Positions 11,373 to 22,746 of a DNA stretch of 64,000 nt are shown here, piece by piece; position 1 is the stretch's first letter; the number at the start of each line of letters is the position of its first letter. A model generated the notes under the pieces. The model was not told the DNA's origin. It made no database searches and worked only from the letters and a program-made list of their open reading frames with translations. The stretch lies in the NCBI GenBank assembly GCA_033816765.1, contig CM066288.1, positions 4,774,001 through 4,838,000 on the forward strand. The letters run 5' to 3'. Position numbers and translations under genes: made by a program. This DNA comes from Nothopassalora personata. Its lineage: Eukaryota > Ascomycota > Dothideomycetes > Mycosphaerellales > Mycosphaerellaceae.

Positions 11373-11878
11373 TTAAGCGTTGCTGTTCTCGAAACAGCAT
11401 CCACCCGTGACGGCCACAACCTCTGCCATATCTTCCGGGACCGCTACGACCGTCTTCCACTTCTCGTAGAGCTTCGTATCCAGCATTTGGAGTAGCTTCT
11501 CATACGCGGTGCGATGGCAGGACGCCTCAGGTCCGTTGATGAAGGCTTCTTGATATGGGATTCGACCGCCGCAGACGCTTCTGGCGGAGATCTTAGTGCC
11601 CGCAGCCATGGTCACGAGGTGGTGCTTGGCCATGTCGCGGAGGGTTATGCCGTAGCGGATTTACTTGTTTCGAGAGAAAACGTCGCTGCTGATCTCGCGG
11701 GCTTTGAGCATTGGCCAGAGGATCTCGAGGTTGGCTGTAGGATCGACTCCGATCGAGTCAGCTTATCCTTCGGAAAGAATTCTAGACATGACTCACGCAT
11801 AATCTGCTCCTCGAATTTGGCGTTGTTGCATGTGAAAGTCGCCTGCAGTAGCATCCAGAATCTAAAGGAGCTTTCCAT
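11373..11878 (-). CDS. Hypothetical spliced protein, possibly disrupted
   Basis: Exon 1 is 11797-11878 (ATG at 11878) and exon 2 is 11373-11734. The 62-nt intron starts GTGAGT, has a GCTGAC branch and ends CTACAG; the phases match. An in-frame TAA sits at 11661-11663 inside otherwise coding-looking sequence. Either this is a nonsense mutation, or an 84-nt frame-preserving intron starts at the GTAAAT covering it and ends at a CCGCCAG acceptor near 11579. The C-terminal part contains VCGGRIPYQEAFINGPEASC and ends VTGGCCFENSNA, with several cysteines. The family is not recognised. Confidence 0.4.
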
Positions 11879-12039
11879 GCATCATACATTCTTTGGTCCA
11901 TTCCAGCAAGACATTAGAAAATTTATTGCTTATTCAAAAAATGAGTCAAACCAGGTATGATGGTAGTAGCAATTGGTTTATCTTCTAATATTTGATACAT
12001 TCTCCCATTCCCATTCAACATATCTTCTTCCAGCAATTG

Positions 12040-12590
12040 TTATAGCGCAGCAACCTCTTGCGGGCATAGTAAACCCCACCACGCTTTGGCTCGTCCTCCT
12101 TCATACATTCCTGGTGGAACGACTTCTTTCCCGACGTCCCAGCCAAGATCTCCCCCGTTGGTCTCGAGAATTCGCTGGTATGCTATGCCGTGTAATGGGA
12201 TAGGACACCCGGACCACTGACGAGCATGTGCGGCTTCGGTTCAGATGAGAGATCGTAGTGAAGGGTGGCACAGACCTCTTTTTCGGCACGAGATTTGAAG
12301 ATTATAAAGGACAGGCAGGGGTACTGTGGTACTCTCTGTGTTGCAGCGCGAGCGACAGGGCGGCACAGATGGCTACGAGGAAAGATCAGCATGGCGAAGG
12401 CCAGAGTCTGTGCAATTAGCTTACATAGTATCAGATCTTTCAGCTCTAAAAGGCTCAGATGTTCTGGATTCGGCGCCTTGCTGGCTGAGACAATGTCGTT
12501 GCCGACGTTTTCAATGTTCTCCTTGATCACAGTGACGATCTGTTCTCCAGCACTGGCGAGACTGAAGGTATCTTGCGCTGTAGGGGGTAT
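12040..12590 (-). CDS. Possible spliced gene, 3' exons only
   Basis: The last exon is 12040-12216 (59 codons, ends GLLCPQEVAAL). A 59-nt intron (12217-12275) joins it in frame to an upstream exon that reads IVTVIKENIENVGNDIVSAS near 12.5 kb and continues to 12276. Glycine- and tryptophan-rich segments such as ILETNGGDLGWDVG look like folded protein. The 5' end is unresolved and no ATG can be assigned. No family recognised. Confidence 0.35.
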
Positions 12591-13212
12591 CTTGCGCCGT
12601 AGGTGGTGCCATGTTATCCGCAGAGAAGGCTCTTGTCTCCGGATTATAAGCACTGTTGGCAGCCAGTCAATCTAGCAAGAAGAAAAGATATGAGGATCTC
12701 ACTTCACGAGTGCAAAAGGGACCACCAATGTAATATTCAATGTTAAGATGAGAATAGCAAACATGAGTCGTCTGAGACAACAAACAGAGATGCATGCAGA
12801 TTGATTGGACCCCGACTTCTTGCATGCCAAAGCTGCAAGTTGCCACGATATCGTTTGCGGTAGGCCAAGCACCTTATAGACGACCACGCTAGGCGCTACA
12901 ATGACGAGAAAGGACTATTAGCGTGACATGTGACTGAATTCACTGCCGTACAGCGGATCTGTTGAGGTTGATATACACTATCTAGCTCCCAGCAAGCACG
13001 ATTGGGGTATGGTGCTGCGCCTGCGAGATATTTATGCATGGTACGAGTTTGCTACCAAACCTTCAGTATCGGCTGCCCATCTTCAGACCTGCTATGCTAC
13101 AGCCTCTACTGCGCGAAGTACGTTCCACCATTGCTAGCCTTCTGGACACACAAATGCGACTTGTAGTAGAAGTTGTACTTGCAAAGGTTGGCAAGAATGT
13201 CGCTGGTCATCG
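12591..13212. other. Intergenic or unresolved 5' exons
   Basis: May hold upstream exons of the preceding minus-strand gene. A hydrophobic open stretch on the minus strand at 12699-12800 has no ATG context. Nothing else is supported. Confidence 0.3.
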
Positions 13213-13868
13213 TCAGTAGCTTCGGCTCGAGGCCTTTGGATCAGTCATCATAACGTAGATTGCATCCGCTTTCTCGTGGATGACCTTGCCCGAGACAGTG
13301 GCTCTGCCGCCGGTGGTGTCGATAGTGAGCTCTGGGCGCTCGTCTTCTTCGTCGGTGGAGGCCGGGTAGAAGATTGGCCAAAGCGTGGCACAGTTGGCCT
13401 GTAATCGTTTACACGCGATGAGGCACGACTTACCAAGGATCTGTTCCTTCTTGCTACTGTAGATCAGTTAGTAATCCATGCGATAAGTTGAAAGACCGTG
13501 CTTACCTCCTCCGTCCGCGCAGATAGGATTGTGGGATGACGCAATACTTGGTGTGTGGCGCTGCAAAAAAATTGAAGAAGACTTCGTGTGCGTAATGCAA
13601 AATAATGAGCGCCAACTTCCTGCCCCCTCTTTGCATGTGACAGATTAGTCATCCGCGAATTCCGAGTCTGCCCCTTCCCATTTCATCCAGAGCCTCACCT
13701 AACAATTATCACACCATCCTCTGATCCTCAATGTCTCTGCATATTACCTCCATCTTCCTTCTGTGCCCTGTACCGTTCATCCTCATTCCCACCAAAGGTA
13801 TCCGTGCCCACCGAGAGCCACAAGTCGCCCCTGCTCCAAAACAAACCTTGCCCGTCAACGTGAGCAGC
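13213..13868 (-). CDS. Hypothetical multi-exon protein, 5' end unresolved
   Basis: Three exons join in frame on the minus strand: about 13868-13748, 13560-13506 and 13456-13213. Donors are GTAATA and GTAAGC; acceptors are TTTTTTTGCAG and GATCTACAG, the latter preceded by a TACTAAC branch. The joined product contains GDLWLSVGTDTFGGNEDERY, then HTKYCVIPQSYLRGRR, and ends VMMTDPKASSRSY. A further exon (about 13.88-14.0 kb, MVGGSAISPQIIHEQGIKQY) may lie upstream, but its junction cannot be fixed by eye. The continuity of three phases supports a real gene. The family is not recognised. Confidence 0.45.
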
Positions 13869-14848
13869 CTCTCATATACCTGGCGTTCGCTTGCCGCTCC
13901 GGGACCCCAGAAGAACTTGTATTGCTTGATACCCTGCTCATGGATGATTTGAGGGGAGATAGCGGAGCCTCCGACCATGGCGTTGATGAGCAATGGACGG
14001 AGAGCTGGCAGATCGAGGAGAGCTGATCTTGGAACCAAAAGAGGCCAAAAAGCCTCCGCATTGTGTGTACTCTACTCTCTAAGTGGTGGAACTCTGTTGC
14101 CGCGGGTTGAAGGCTATTGGTGCGACGAAGTCGATGTGCTTACGAAGATACTTGTGCTGCGAACGTGCACCAAGAGAGCTGAGGCATGCCTGTCGCCTTA
14201 TTGCCAATGAATGACACCAACTCCACGTCCAATCAGTCCCGAACGAGCATAAGCACGACCAAAGCAACAGACTCCAGCCATGCACTCCGAATAAGAAAGA
14301 TATGATGATATACACACATATCACCAACATCAAAATGACCCCCGACGATTCTCGCAGACCAAACAGCAACGCCACTTATCCTCCTTGTATGAGCGCTACA
14401 CTAGACAGCATCTTCTCAATCCTAACCATCTGTCTCCCTCCGGCTGCAATCCAGGCCCACCTCATTCATTAACCATTCTGACTGCGACAATCGTTCTGCA
14501 ACCCTTTGCCCTGATCTACGAACATGTCAGCTAATACGTGCCATATCATTACACCACGACCGCCGCATTGTTGTCACTGTGTTGTCTCAACGAGATCCCA
14601 ACCATAGGTGAAAGGCTTCATTCGATCAATGCCATTCGACTTCACTACATACAGCACCGCACCCAAGCTCGTGAATTTATACAGCTAGATCCCTCCCACG
14701 AGATCAATCGACTTGGCAACCACAGGCAGAATCCAAAAGGTAAATGTCTCTAAGTTCACGTCGTGGCTTGCCTGGTACTTCCCTTGTGGCAACGTCCACA
14801 CCACAGGCGTCGACGCAGCCGAACTTCTTCAGATTTGGGAGGCATCGT
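13869..14848. other. Intergenic, no confident gene
   Basis: May include the first exon of the preceding gene near 13.9-14.0 kb. The rest, to the CAT2 stop codon, shows no supported coding sequence. Confidence 0.35.
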
Positions 14849-16798
14849 CTAGAGACGAGCCTTGGGCTTCTCGCTCTCCTGCGCCTCCATAATCGCACGG
14901 ATATCCTGCGCAGCCTCATTGAGGAAGAAAGCCATTCGCTCCGCTCCAAGATTCTTGCTCACGATGTTGAACTGGACGCTGTTCTCGTTGATCATGTAGG
15001 CGATACTAGTCAAATGTCAGTATCTTCTCTCGTCGGGTTCCCATGACAGTGATTACTCACCCCCAACCATCATCAATAACCTGCGACCATCCATAACCAT
15101 TGTAGTACTCGGAGCTGAGTTGCGAAGAGCTGATGTACCAGTTGCTGCTGTAAGTATACGCAGGGTCCTTGAAGATCTCGGGCATATCCTCGCCTTCCTG
15201 GAGAAGCTTCTTCAGACCGAAGAGATGGCGATCCACACCCTTTCCATCACTGGCAGCAGTGATGTACTCAGTGTGTGCCGAAATTGCCTTCCGGAACAGG
15301 TCGCGGCACTCAGCATCGGTCGAAAGAGGATGTTGCATAGCTTTGCAGAAAGCAACACTCTCGTCCGACACAGTTCGACAAGTCTCGGTTCGTCCTTCCT
15401 GGAAACGACGGGTAGCAGCAGATTCGTAGGTCGGTCGGCTCTTGCCGTAGAACTTGAAGTATCCTAGCTGAATGATCATTTGCACGTAAGCGTCAGGCGA
15501 GCACTTGAACTTCTTCATAAGGCCCTTGCCGTAGCCCTGAAATGCCTCGACGCGAAGTTCGTGCTGGCTGATGAGGCCAACGTGGTGTGTTGTGGCCAGA
15601 GCGACGTCTGCGTAGTTCTCGCCGGAAAGCTGGAATCGGATGGGCACTGGGTCTGGGATGTCTGATCGAAGTTGTGGGTTCTCGAAGTCAAGCTTCTCGT
15701 TGAAGATCCAGTGCAGGACAGTGTCGTTGAGACGATGTGTGGGTGTGCCGTCCATCATGCTGTGTTCGCCGGTGAAGCCAGAAGTGCCGTTGTCGTTGAT
15801 GATCATCTGCAGTGGCTTGTCGAACCAGCGGTTAGCGCCGTCTCCATGCCAGTATTGATGCGATCGCTCGTGGAGTGTGATTGGTGTCGCGTCATCTAAG
15901 CAGACCACAAAAGACGCAGCCTCAATAGCCTCAAGAGTAGCCTTGTTGCTCGGGCTCGACTTGATCAGACGCTCGCGCATCTCGGTCCAGTTGTCGCGGT
16001 TCTCAGTGGTCATGATACCAACTGCGGGAGCCTTTTCTGCCATCTCGTATACCCGTCTAAACTGGTGTTCTAGCTCTTTCGTGCTCAGTTGCTGACCATT
16101 GTGGTGGGATGGCACTTTAAAGAATGCATTCTTTCGGATGACAACGATGTGCTGGTTGTCTTGGTGGTTGTACTTCACGGGGTAGTCGGCTGGCTTTGCT
16201 GGGATACGGCATGCGTTGAACATCCAGTGGTACGAGCTCATGGCCATTGGCAGCTTCTTCATGTACTCTGGCTCGAGAGAGCCTTCGTTCACCTGCTTCG
16301 CGAACTCCAACACGCCAGTCGAGATGGCAGCTGCGCGCTTCGCGGGATCCCTCCGTTTTCGGTCGTCGCGGTGGCTGTAGAAGTAGGATACATATGGCAC
16401 AACTGGGTCGCGGTAGCCAAGGTATGCGGCATGATTCCACCACTCCGACAGCCAGTTCTTGATCTTCGGATCTTTCGATCGCTGAACGAGTCTCTCTTGT
16501 AGTGTGTGTCCAATAGCGCCAGGCTTCACGAATGCCTCCACAGCCATCTTGGTGTTCTCGAACTCGGCGGGAGTCAGGAGCGGGTGGACGGATTTCAGGT
16601 ATCGCTTCGACGTCTCCTCGAGCGTAGGAACAGGTAATCTGGGGAGGGAGTCTTCATATCTGAGCATTGCGCCCTGGGCATGGTCCTCTCGGTAGCCTGC
16701 AAAAAAGTGCGCTGTCAGGACGACGGCCGCCGTCGCGGTGGGTGGGATGGTATACCTTCAGGCAAGCCGCTGTTCTGTCGCTTCTGTTGAGGCGCCAT
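14849..16798 (-). CDS. CAT2: Carnitine O-acetyltransferase
   Basis: Three exons: 16756-16798, 15061-16696, 14849-15005; 611 residues. Introns are 59 and 55 nt (GTATAC..TTTGCAG; GTGAGT..GACTAG). It belongs to the choline/carnitine acyltransferase family. The catalytic His is H326 in TGEHSMMDGTPTHRLND. It also has the family's N-terminal LPRLPVPTLEETSKRYLKS and the C-terminal GWGIAYMINENSVQFNIVSK, which forms only after the last splice. The enzyme moves acetyl groups between CoA and carnitine, shuttling acetyl units between peroxisomes and mitochondria during growth on fatty acids or acetate. The last three residues are ARL, a good PTS1 peroxisomal signal. The N-terminus (MAPQQKRQNS) is basic but is not an obvious presequence. 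It lies 1 kb from MDH on the same strand. Confidence 0.95.
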
Positions 16799-17799
16799 GT
16801 TGATATGATTCTACAAAGCAGAAGAGGGAATGTCAGTGGGCATGCACTGCTTTATGACGGGAGCTCATGCCGAGCAGCATGATGTGCAGGGAAACTCACG
16901 CTTGCAGCTATTCCTCGGTAAATAGACGTAGAAGCAGAAACGAGGCCTCGCCTTCGTGACAGCGCCCCGAACATCCCAACTGCACCGTAAGAATAGAAGA
17001 GATGTCGCGAGAAAGGGGGCCGATGTCCTTTGAGGGTGTGATGAGGAAAGAACTAACAAGGACAACCCGCGTCCTCCGCCGTATGGACAGCTCCCGTCCA
17101 GACGATCGCAAAAGTTGCCGTAGCTTGGGTGTCAGGTTCGTGGTAGAAGCCGATGCGGAAGGGCCGTAGAATAGACCTCGGCAACAGCAGTCGGTTACTG
17201 TAGTTCTATGTATACAGTTGTCTCACGAGACCAACGACGATTCGGATTCTTGCACTTCACATGTGCACTTCGTCCTTGCTGATATTCACTCGGCAGCCGA
17301 TTTCACATCTCAGAGCTCGCGGTCGCCCACTGCTTGTGACGCGCTGCAACAGCAGACCCCAACCGTGAGACGCGGAAGCTCCGGCCGATGCCTCGAGAAT
17401 CTGGAGTTCGATGTGGAGCTACGAACGGGATCTCTTCGTCCGAGAAACGAGCGGAACAGTATGCAGAGGAACGTTATTAGCCCTTGGAAGTGATGGAATG
17501 GCAATGTTCAAGTCAGGAGGCACAGTCCTGTTGCTGTCGCCCCCTTGTGAAGAAGTGCTGTGCTGTTGCCAAGTGCTGTACGGCCAAGCGCATGTTTCAT
17601 CCAAAGCCTTGTTCAAGTGACAAGGTCTGTCGGGTGCAGCACTGTCCAAAGTAAGATTTGAACGGGAAAGAGAACTTCGAAGCGTGGTAAATCTACAATG
17701 AAGGTACAGAAGCTCTATGCACCAAGCCTCCTTCAGCATCCAGAGCTGAACTGAACCCTGCTGTCGCACTTTCACACCGGCTCCTCACCATGCGCCACT
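16799..17799. other. Intergenic between CAT2 and MDH
   Basis: CAT2 upstream region and MDH 3' flank. Open frames at 17218-17493 (+) and 17419-17775 (-) overlap each other and show no motif. Confidence 0.4.
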
Positions 17800-19011
17800 C
17801 TACGGGTTGCTCTGTGCCCACTTCTCACCCTTCTCGATGTTGCCCTTGAGGTCCTTCAGGCACTTGTCGAGGAGACCCTGCTCGTACTCGGTGACCTTGC
17901 CAACCGGGTGAATCTCCTCAACACCGTTTGGTCCGAGGGTGACGTTCGACGAGAAGTAAGTGACGCCCTGGTCCTTGTATAGAGGCGAGTCGACGAAGGT
18001 TGGCTCGACAACCCCCTTCTGACCCTGTGCGGCCTTGAGGAGCGACTCGGTGAAGCGGGCACCGGCCATGGCCATGGAGAGGGTAGCGGAACCAGCACCG
18101 TCCTTGGCCTTGACGACCTCGTCACCACCGAACTGCACGCGCTTGACGTACTCGTCGCGCTCAGCGCCCTGGAGCTCGTGGCCGGACTGGCTGAGGAGCG
18201 GGACAATGGTCTCACCAGAGTGTCCACCAACCACGACAATGTTCTCGTTCGCTGGGTCGGTATTCTTGATCTGCGAGATGAATCGGGATGCGCGGACGAC
18301 GTCGAGGGTGGTGACACCGAAGAGCTTCTTTGGGTTGTAGACGCCGGCCTTCTTGAACACCTCGGCGGTGATGGGGACGGTGCTGTTCACGGGGTTGGAG
18401 ATGATGAGCATGTTGGCGTCTGGGGAGTGCTGAGCGGCAGCCTTTGCGAGGTCGCGCACGATCGAGGCATTGGTGTTGAACAGGTCTGTATCATCACATC
18501 AGTGCTGGCAGAAATGCGATTCGCAGCAGCTTTTCATACCGTCACGGGTCATGCCTGGCTTGCGTGGAACACCCGCTGGGATGACAACGATCTCCGCGCC
18601 CTTCAAGCAGGCGGCGAGGCCCTCTGGGGTTGGCTCGTAGCCAGTGACCTTGCGCGCGTTCAGCCATTGTCCCGTGTACATATCCTTTTGTCCATTCTTA
18701 CATTGCTCTTGGTGTTGATGTGGCCAACATCAGCGGCAACACCTGGGCCGCCCTTGATGTCGTAGAGTGCGAGCTCGGTGACTCGTGGGTTGAGCTTGAG
18801 GAGGAGGGAGAGTGGCTGGCCGATACCACCGCCGGCACCGAGGACGACGACCTTGGAAAGCTGTTCGCAAGCTCATATCAGCATTCAATGGCTTTCGTGA
18901 TCATCACTTGATGATGCTCGTGCTACTCACGTCGGCGGCTGTGGCAGAGAAGGCTCTGCGTTGGAACGCACCACTCAGCACGGACTGCGAAACCTTGCGT
19001 GCGGCGAACAT
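17800..19011 (-). CDS. MDH1: Malate dehydrogenase, mitochondrial type
   Basis: Four exons: 18931-19011, 18702-18860, 18540-18648, 17800-18485; 344 residues. Introns are 70, 53 and 54 nt. The first 27 residues ([20 protein letters not shown]) are Arg/Ser-rich with no acid until the splice, a clear mitochondrial presequence. The NAD-binding loop is [12 protein letters not shown] (G35-G41). [13 protein letters not shown] carries the substrate-binding arginines, and [10 protein letters not shown] is also present. The proton relay is D178 with H205 in [14 protein letters not shown]. The enzyme interconverts malate and oxaloacetate in the TCA cycle and malate shuttle. All catalytic residues are present. 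Confidence 0.96.
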
Positions 19012-19457
19012 TGTGCGGTAGATGTGGTACAAGAGGAGGTGAGTGTTCTGGCGATAGTTTGGGGTGTACAATGTGTCAATGAATAGATGGAAACAAAATG
19101 AAGCTCTCGAGTTAATCCGTCGAAGCGAGCCAGGCAACCAGGGTCGAGAAGAGAGCTCCGGCGTTCGGCTCGCAACCGCCGAGGACATTCTGCGTCGAAC
19201 GACTTCTTGTAGGGAAGCCGATCTCATGACAACGTGCTTTCTTCACAAGAGGCTAACATTGGGACGAACAGTGGGAAAAAGAGCTGACAGTCAAGGAAGT
19301 CTGACATCCCGACGGCACTTTGCGCCTGCCTCAGTGGTGCGAGTCTCATCAACTCCACGCCTCAGTAACGCCTTGCTCAGTACTCTCATTCGCCAACTCA
19401 ATAACCCGTATAACATTCCTAGACTCCTCTGACTTGACAGCGACTTCCCTCTCGACT
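19012..19457. other. MDH upstream region
   Basis: Promoter-side flank of MDH. No separate gene is seen; the plus-strand open frame at 19064-19432 has no supporting feature. Confidence 0.4.
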
Positions 19458-19613
19458 CTAACGGCAGCTTTCGACATTTGACTTGTCCTTGGGTGCTTCA
19501 GCTCCCTGCAGGAAAGCGTGGACTTCGAGATCTGGGTTGGGAAGAATAAAAGGAAGGTGAAAGATATTCACGAAAAAGCCGTAGCCTACTAGTCCAACTT
19601 TGATGGGAGCCAT
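19458..19613 (-). pseudogene. N-terminal fragment of a Gfo/Idh/MocA oxidoreductase
   Basis: A 51-codon frame from an ATG at 19613 to a TAG at 19458-19460. It reads MAPIKVGLVGYGFFVNIFHL, the start of the Rossmann fold of Gfo/Idh/MocA dehydrogenases, and continues through the second strand region (HAFLQGAEAPKDKSN). Family members need about 350 residues, and no EKP motif or C-terminal domain follows in any frame, so the rest is lost. It differs in sequence from the intact relative at 24905-25993, so it is not a recent copy of that gene. Could also be a first exon with a distant second exon, but the downstream side is EMC7 and MDH flank. Confidence 0.65.
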
Positions 19614-19981
19614 AATGGCTGCGATGTTTTGCTGGGGAGCTGTTTGCTGTTTTGGTAGATGTTGGTCGGACAGCCTTCTCCGCCCTGTTTAAGGCTAAAG
19701 CTTGAAGCGTTCACTCGTTGTTGAGGGTGCCGCATTAGTGCTACGTTGATCCTGTGTGCTGCTCCGCGCCGGAGAAGTAGCGACAGGAGATGTCGCCAGG
19801 TTGTGGGGACGTAGGCCCGAACAGCCGTAGAGCTTCTGCTGTGTGACTCGCTGGAGACGGGTCACATAGCTTGGACACAAAATAGCAGAGACCGACTTTA
19901 CCTGCTGTTTGGGCTTGAGAAGAAACCATAGGTGGAGCTGTACTCGAATGAGTCGAGTCTTTCATGAAAATCGCCCTGCTA

Positions 19982-20733
19982 TCACCTCTTCGCACTGCCA
20001 CCACCTGAATTGCTATCGGCGGCAGGTGCTTTTTTGCCAGCCATCCAACCAGCAAGATCGAAGTTCTGTAGCTGATTTGCTGCACCTTGCGAGCCCATGA
20101 GCGGTGACTTCTTCTGCATCTCCTCGAACTCTGCCTTTGCTTCCGGGTCCACTGTAGACAATTAGTAAAGGCTGATCTTGCAGCGTGGTTTCGCATCCAC
20201 GTACTGTTCTCCATGAGATAGGGCATGCCAAAGATCAAGGCCACAGACACCAAGCCCATCAAAATCATGGGGCTCTTCAGGAAGCTGACCACACTGAAGC
20301 CACCTCGCGTCTGATAGAAGTCCTTCTGCGCTAGCGGTCTCACAGATACCGTAAGCTCATCCTTACCCGAGCCATAGGACGGCCCCTTATTGCTCCACTC
20401 ATTGCCTCCGAAAGTCTGCCATGCTTCTATCGTCTGTGTGCTCTCACCCTCCTTCTGCTTGACATCGACTCGGAGTGGTGGGAAGAAGTAGTCCCGGGTG
20501 TGTATTGTGAGCAGATAGCTCGCATCTGGCACGTCTGGAAATACGAATGTATCATCGCGCCGTATCAGCGCATCGTATCGTACTCCAGGTGGTCCTAGCA
20601 GGACCGCATGGGATGACGACGGTAGTGTCTGAGGGGACGGAAGGAGCTGCGATGATGGTATTGAGACTGTCAGGAGGGCGGCCGTGGAGAGAGCGGCGCA
20701 GGCGAGCAGCATGAGGCTCTTGGGGGCGAACAT
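19982..20733 (-). CDS. EMC7: ER membrane protein complex subunit 7
   Basis: Exons 20205-20733 and 19982-20151, 232 residues; the 53-nt intron (GTACGT..TCTACAG) has a TACTAAT branch. The start at 20733 opens a signal peptide (MFAPKSLMLLACAALSTAA). A lumenal beta-sandwich domain (DUF2012) follows: AVLLGPPGVRYDALIRRDDT, then FVFPDVPDASYLLTIHTRDY. One membrane helix (SPMILMGLVSVALIFGMPYL) leads to a cytosolic tail formed after splicing (ENMDPEAKAEFEEMQKK...). EMC7 is a peripheral subunit of the ER insertase that inserts tail-anchored and multi-pass membrane proteins. Length and layout fit the fungal family. Confidence 0.88.
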
Positions 20734-21934
20734 TATTGAAATTGGTGCGATGGATTCTCGCAAAAATGTACTGCTATGCGAAGTACAACATTCTCTGACA
20801 AGGCCCGTGCGGACTTTGAGCTCCTCCGACTTCCTCTTCCCCTCTCCCCTTCATCTTCCACATCACGGTGACCTGCAACATACACACATACGCTGCTTAT
20901 CACGCGCTGTCATCCCTCGCGTTGCTGTTCTCGCCCTTCTCTCCATGATGAGTCTGGGTGTTTCAGCATTGCCTCGACCTACTCAAGTCCCTGTAGGACA
21001 TCGAGACGTCCAATCTCCCGAGGAAAGCAACGCTACATTGTCAAAGCTACTTCAGATTGCATTTGCGATACCTTCCTACAAAGGTCTTGTCAATGCCAGG
21101 TATCTTCGTCACAAGTGTGGCGTGAGGCAGTTCACGCCGACGTTGCATATAAACGCTGCGCGGACACCGTAATGAGGCCATTTGCGAGACTGCTTCAGTG
21201 GTCGGTATCGTGAGAAATTTGCATGATGAGACCAGGCATGTGATCAAGTGGACTTAGATTATCTCAAGAGTTCACTGATATTGACGCTGCAACCAGACTG
21301 TTTGCTATCTAGGCTGACTGCCCGAGTCGCAAATGTAACCCTGCTAACAGACGCTGCAGTCGAAAACCTCGCGAGGCTCGTATTACAAGATATGGTACGA
21401 CGATTGATGTATCAGGAATGTGTGCCTTGGTTTTTGCATTTGTACGATACCGCGGTGATCGTCAAGGTTGGCCTGCTTGAATCATCCTTGTCCCGGACCC
21501 AGACTCGAGTCTTATTCCTCGAAATAGGACGCTCAATGAAGCATGTTGACTTCACCGGCCTCAATAGTCTTGCACCATGTGGTCGTCACTCTACCTTTAC
21601 CCAGCTGCACAGCCTCGAGCACGAATCGGAGACGGAGCGATACTCGCGGTATCGAGGCATTGTTCCGTCTCAGGTCATGGTTCTGGGCTGATCCACTGGT
21701 AGACGCCTGATCCTGGCAGTACGGGTGCGGTTTTCAAATTGTTTCTCTACTTGGTATGACATGACTCCTCAGGAATACGGCCTTGGCGATGGCGCTCAAA
21801 GAGATATAAGATAAGGCATGCCCGCAGGCTCCCTCGAAATCTCATCCCCACAGCAAAGCCGACAGCTATAATACCAGATTCTGACAGCCAACCAGATCCC
21901 AATCACGAATCACGCATTCCCACACATAATCAAT
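20734..21934. other. Intergenic, no confident gene
   Basis: EMC7 promoter and the region before the secreted protein. A plus-strand frame around 20945-21172 (MMSLGVSALPRPTQVPVG) is weakly secretory-like but lacks a plausible full signal peptide. A TATA-like ATATAAG lies at 21804-21810, 125 bp before the next ATG. Confidence 0.35.
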
Positions 21935-22509
21935 ATGTTTTGCAAAACCGCTACTACCCTCGCCCTGAGCCTTGGTCTTCTTTCCATTTCCTCTGCTGTA
22001 GCAACGCCAGATCCTCAAATGGTCAGCAGCAGCGCCCCGTCTGACAACGAGAACGATGTCTGGAACATTACGAACTTCGACGCTAGCTGCGCACATGGCG
22101 AGTGCCAATACTTTCTCCAGATCGATAGCGATGCTGCTCTAGGAGATCCCGCCTTCAGTGCCTTATGCTACGGCAGTAGGATCCCACGCGCCGACAAAAA
22201 CTTGAGGAGCTGCACCATCACCCTCGGCGAGCATGACGGTGTGTCGGACGTCTCGATGTACATGGAGCTCAAGCCACGACGACCAAACCAAATCAGCGAG
22301 CTCTTTATATCGGTTGAGTTCGAGGATCCGTGAGTGAGCTACTGCACTGTTTGAAGAAAGCTACTAACTCCTGACGTAGGATCACTGGCACCATCACGTT
22401 CGATACGGCCTCTCAGAACGGCACCTACAGGACCTGGCGCGAACTCAGCACCTCTGGTCCATACGGCACGGACGCGGGCAAACTCGACCTCTATCCAGAG
22501 CCGGTCTGA
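21935..22509 (+). CDS. Small secreted protein of unknown function
   Basis: Two exons: 21935-22329 and 22380-22509; 174 residues. The 50-nt intron has GTGAGT, a CTACTAAC branch and a CGTAG acceptor. A strong signal peptide (MFCKTATTLALSLGLLSISS, cleavage near AVA-TP) leads to a mature protein of about 150 residues with four cysteines (SCAHGEC, LC, SC) and two glycosylation sequons. Joining the exons gives VEFEDPITGTITFD, with beta-strand-like alternation. No membrane segment or known domain. The size, signal and cysteines fit a secreted effector-like or cell-wall protein, but function is unknown. Confidence 0.75.
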
Positions 22510-22746
22510 GCTGTTGCTTAAGCGCATCTCACACTAGAGAGTACGCGAGCATGTCGGACATGGAAAGAAAAGGGAATGACTTGAGAACAGGCTTTGTGGC
22601 AGCTGAGCATGTGCACGGTGGATCAACTTAGCGCTAATTCATCTACCTTGATACAACTTTTTCTCACTTGCCCGTGAAGAACAACATATCAACACACGCT
22701 CCTACATTTGATTCTCACATCTTGACACTGGCTCAGACGGGTAAAC

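Noticed and set aside
15057..16667. Unspliced CAT2 frame as the full gene
   Set aside because: Lacks the conserved N-terminus and the INENSVQFNIVSK block, both supplied by flanking exons with good splice sites.
14849..19011. Metabolic gene cluster of CAT2 and MDH
   Set aside because: Two housekeeping genes side by side, without regulator or co-function evidence in sequence, do not make a cluster.
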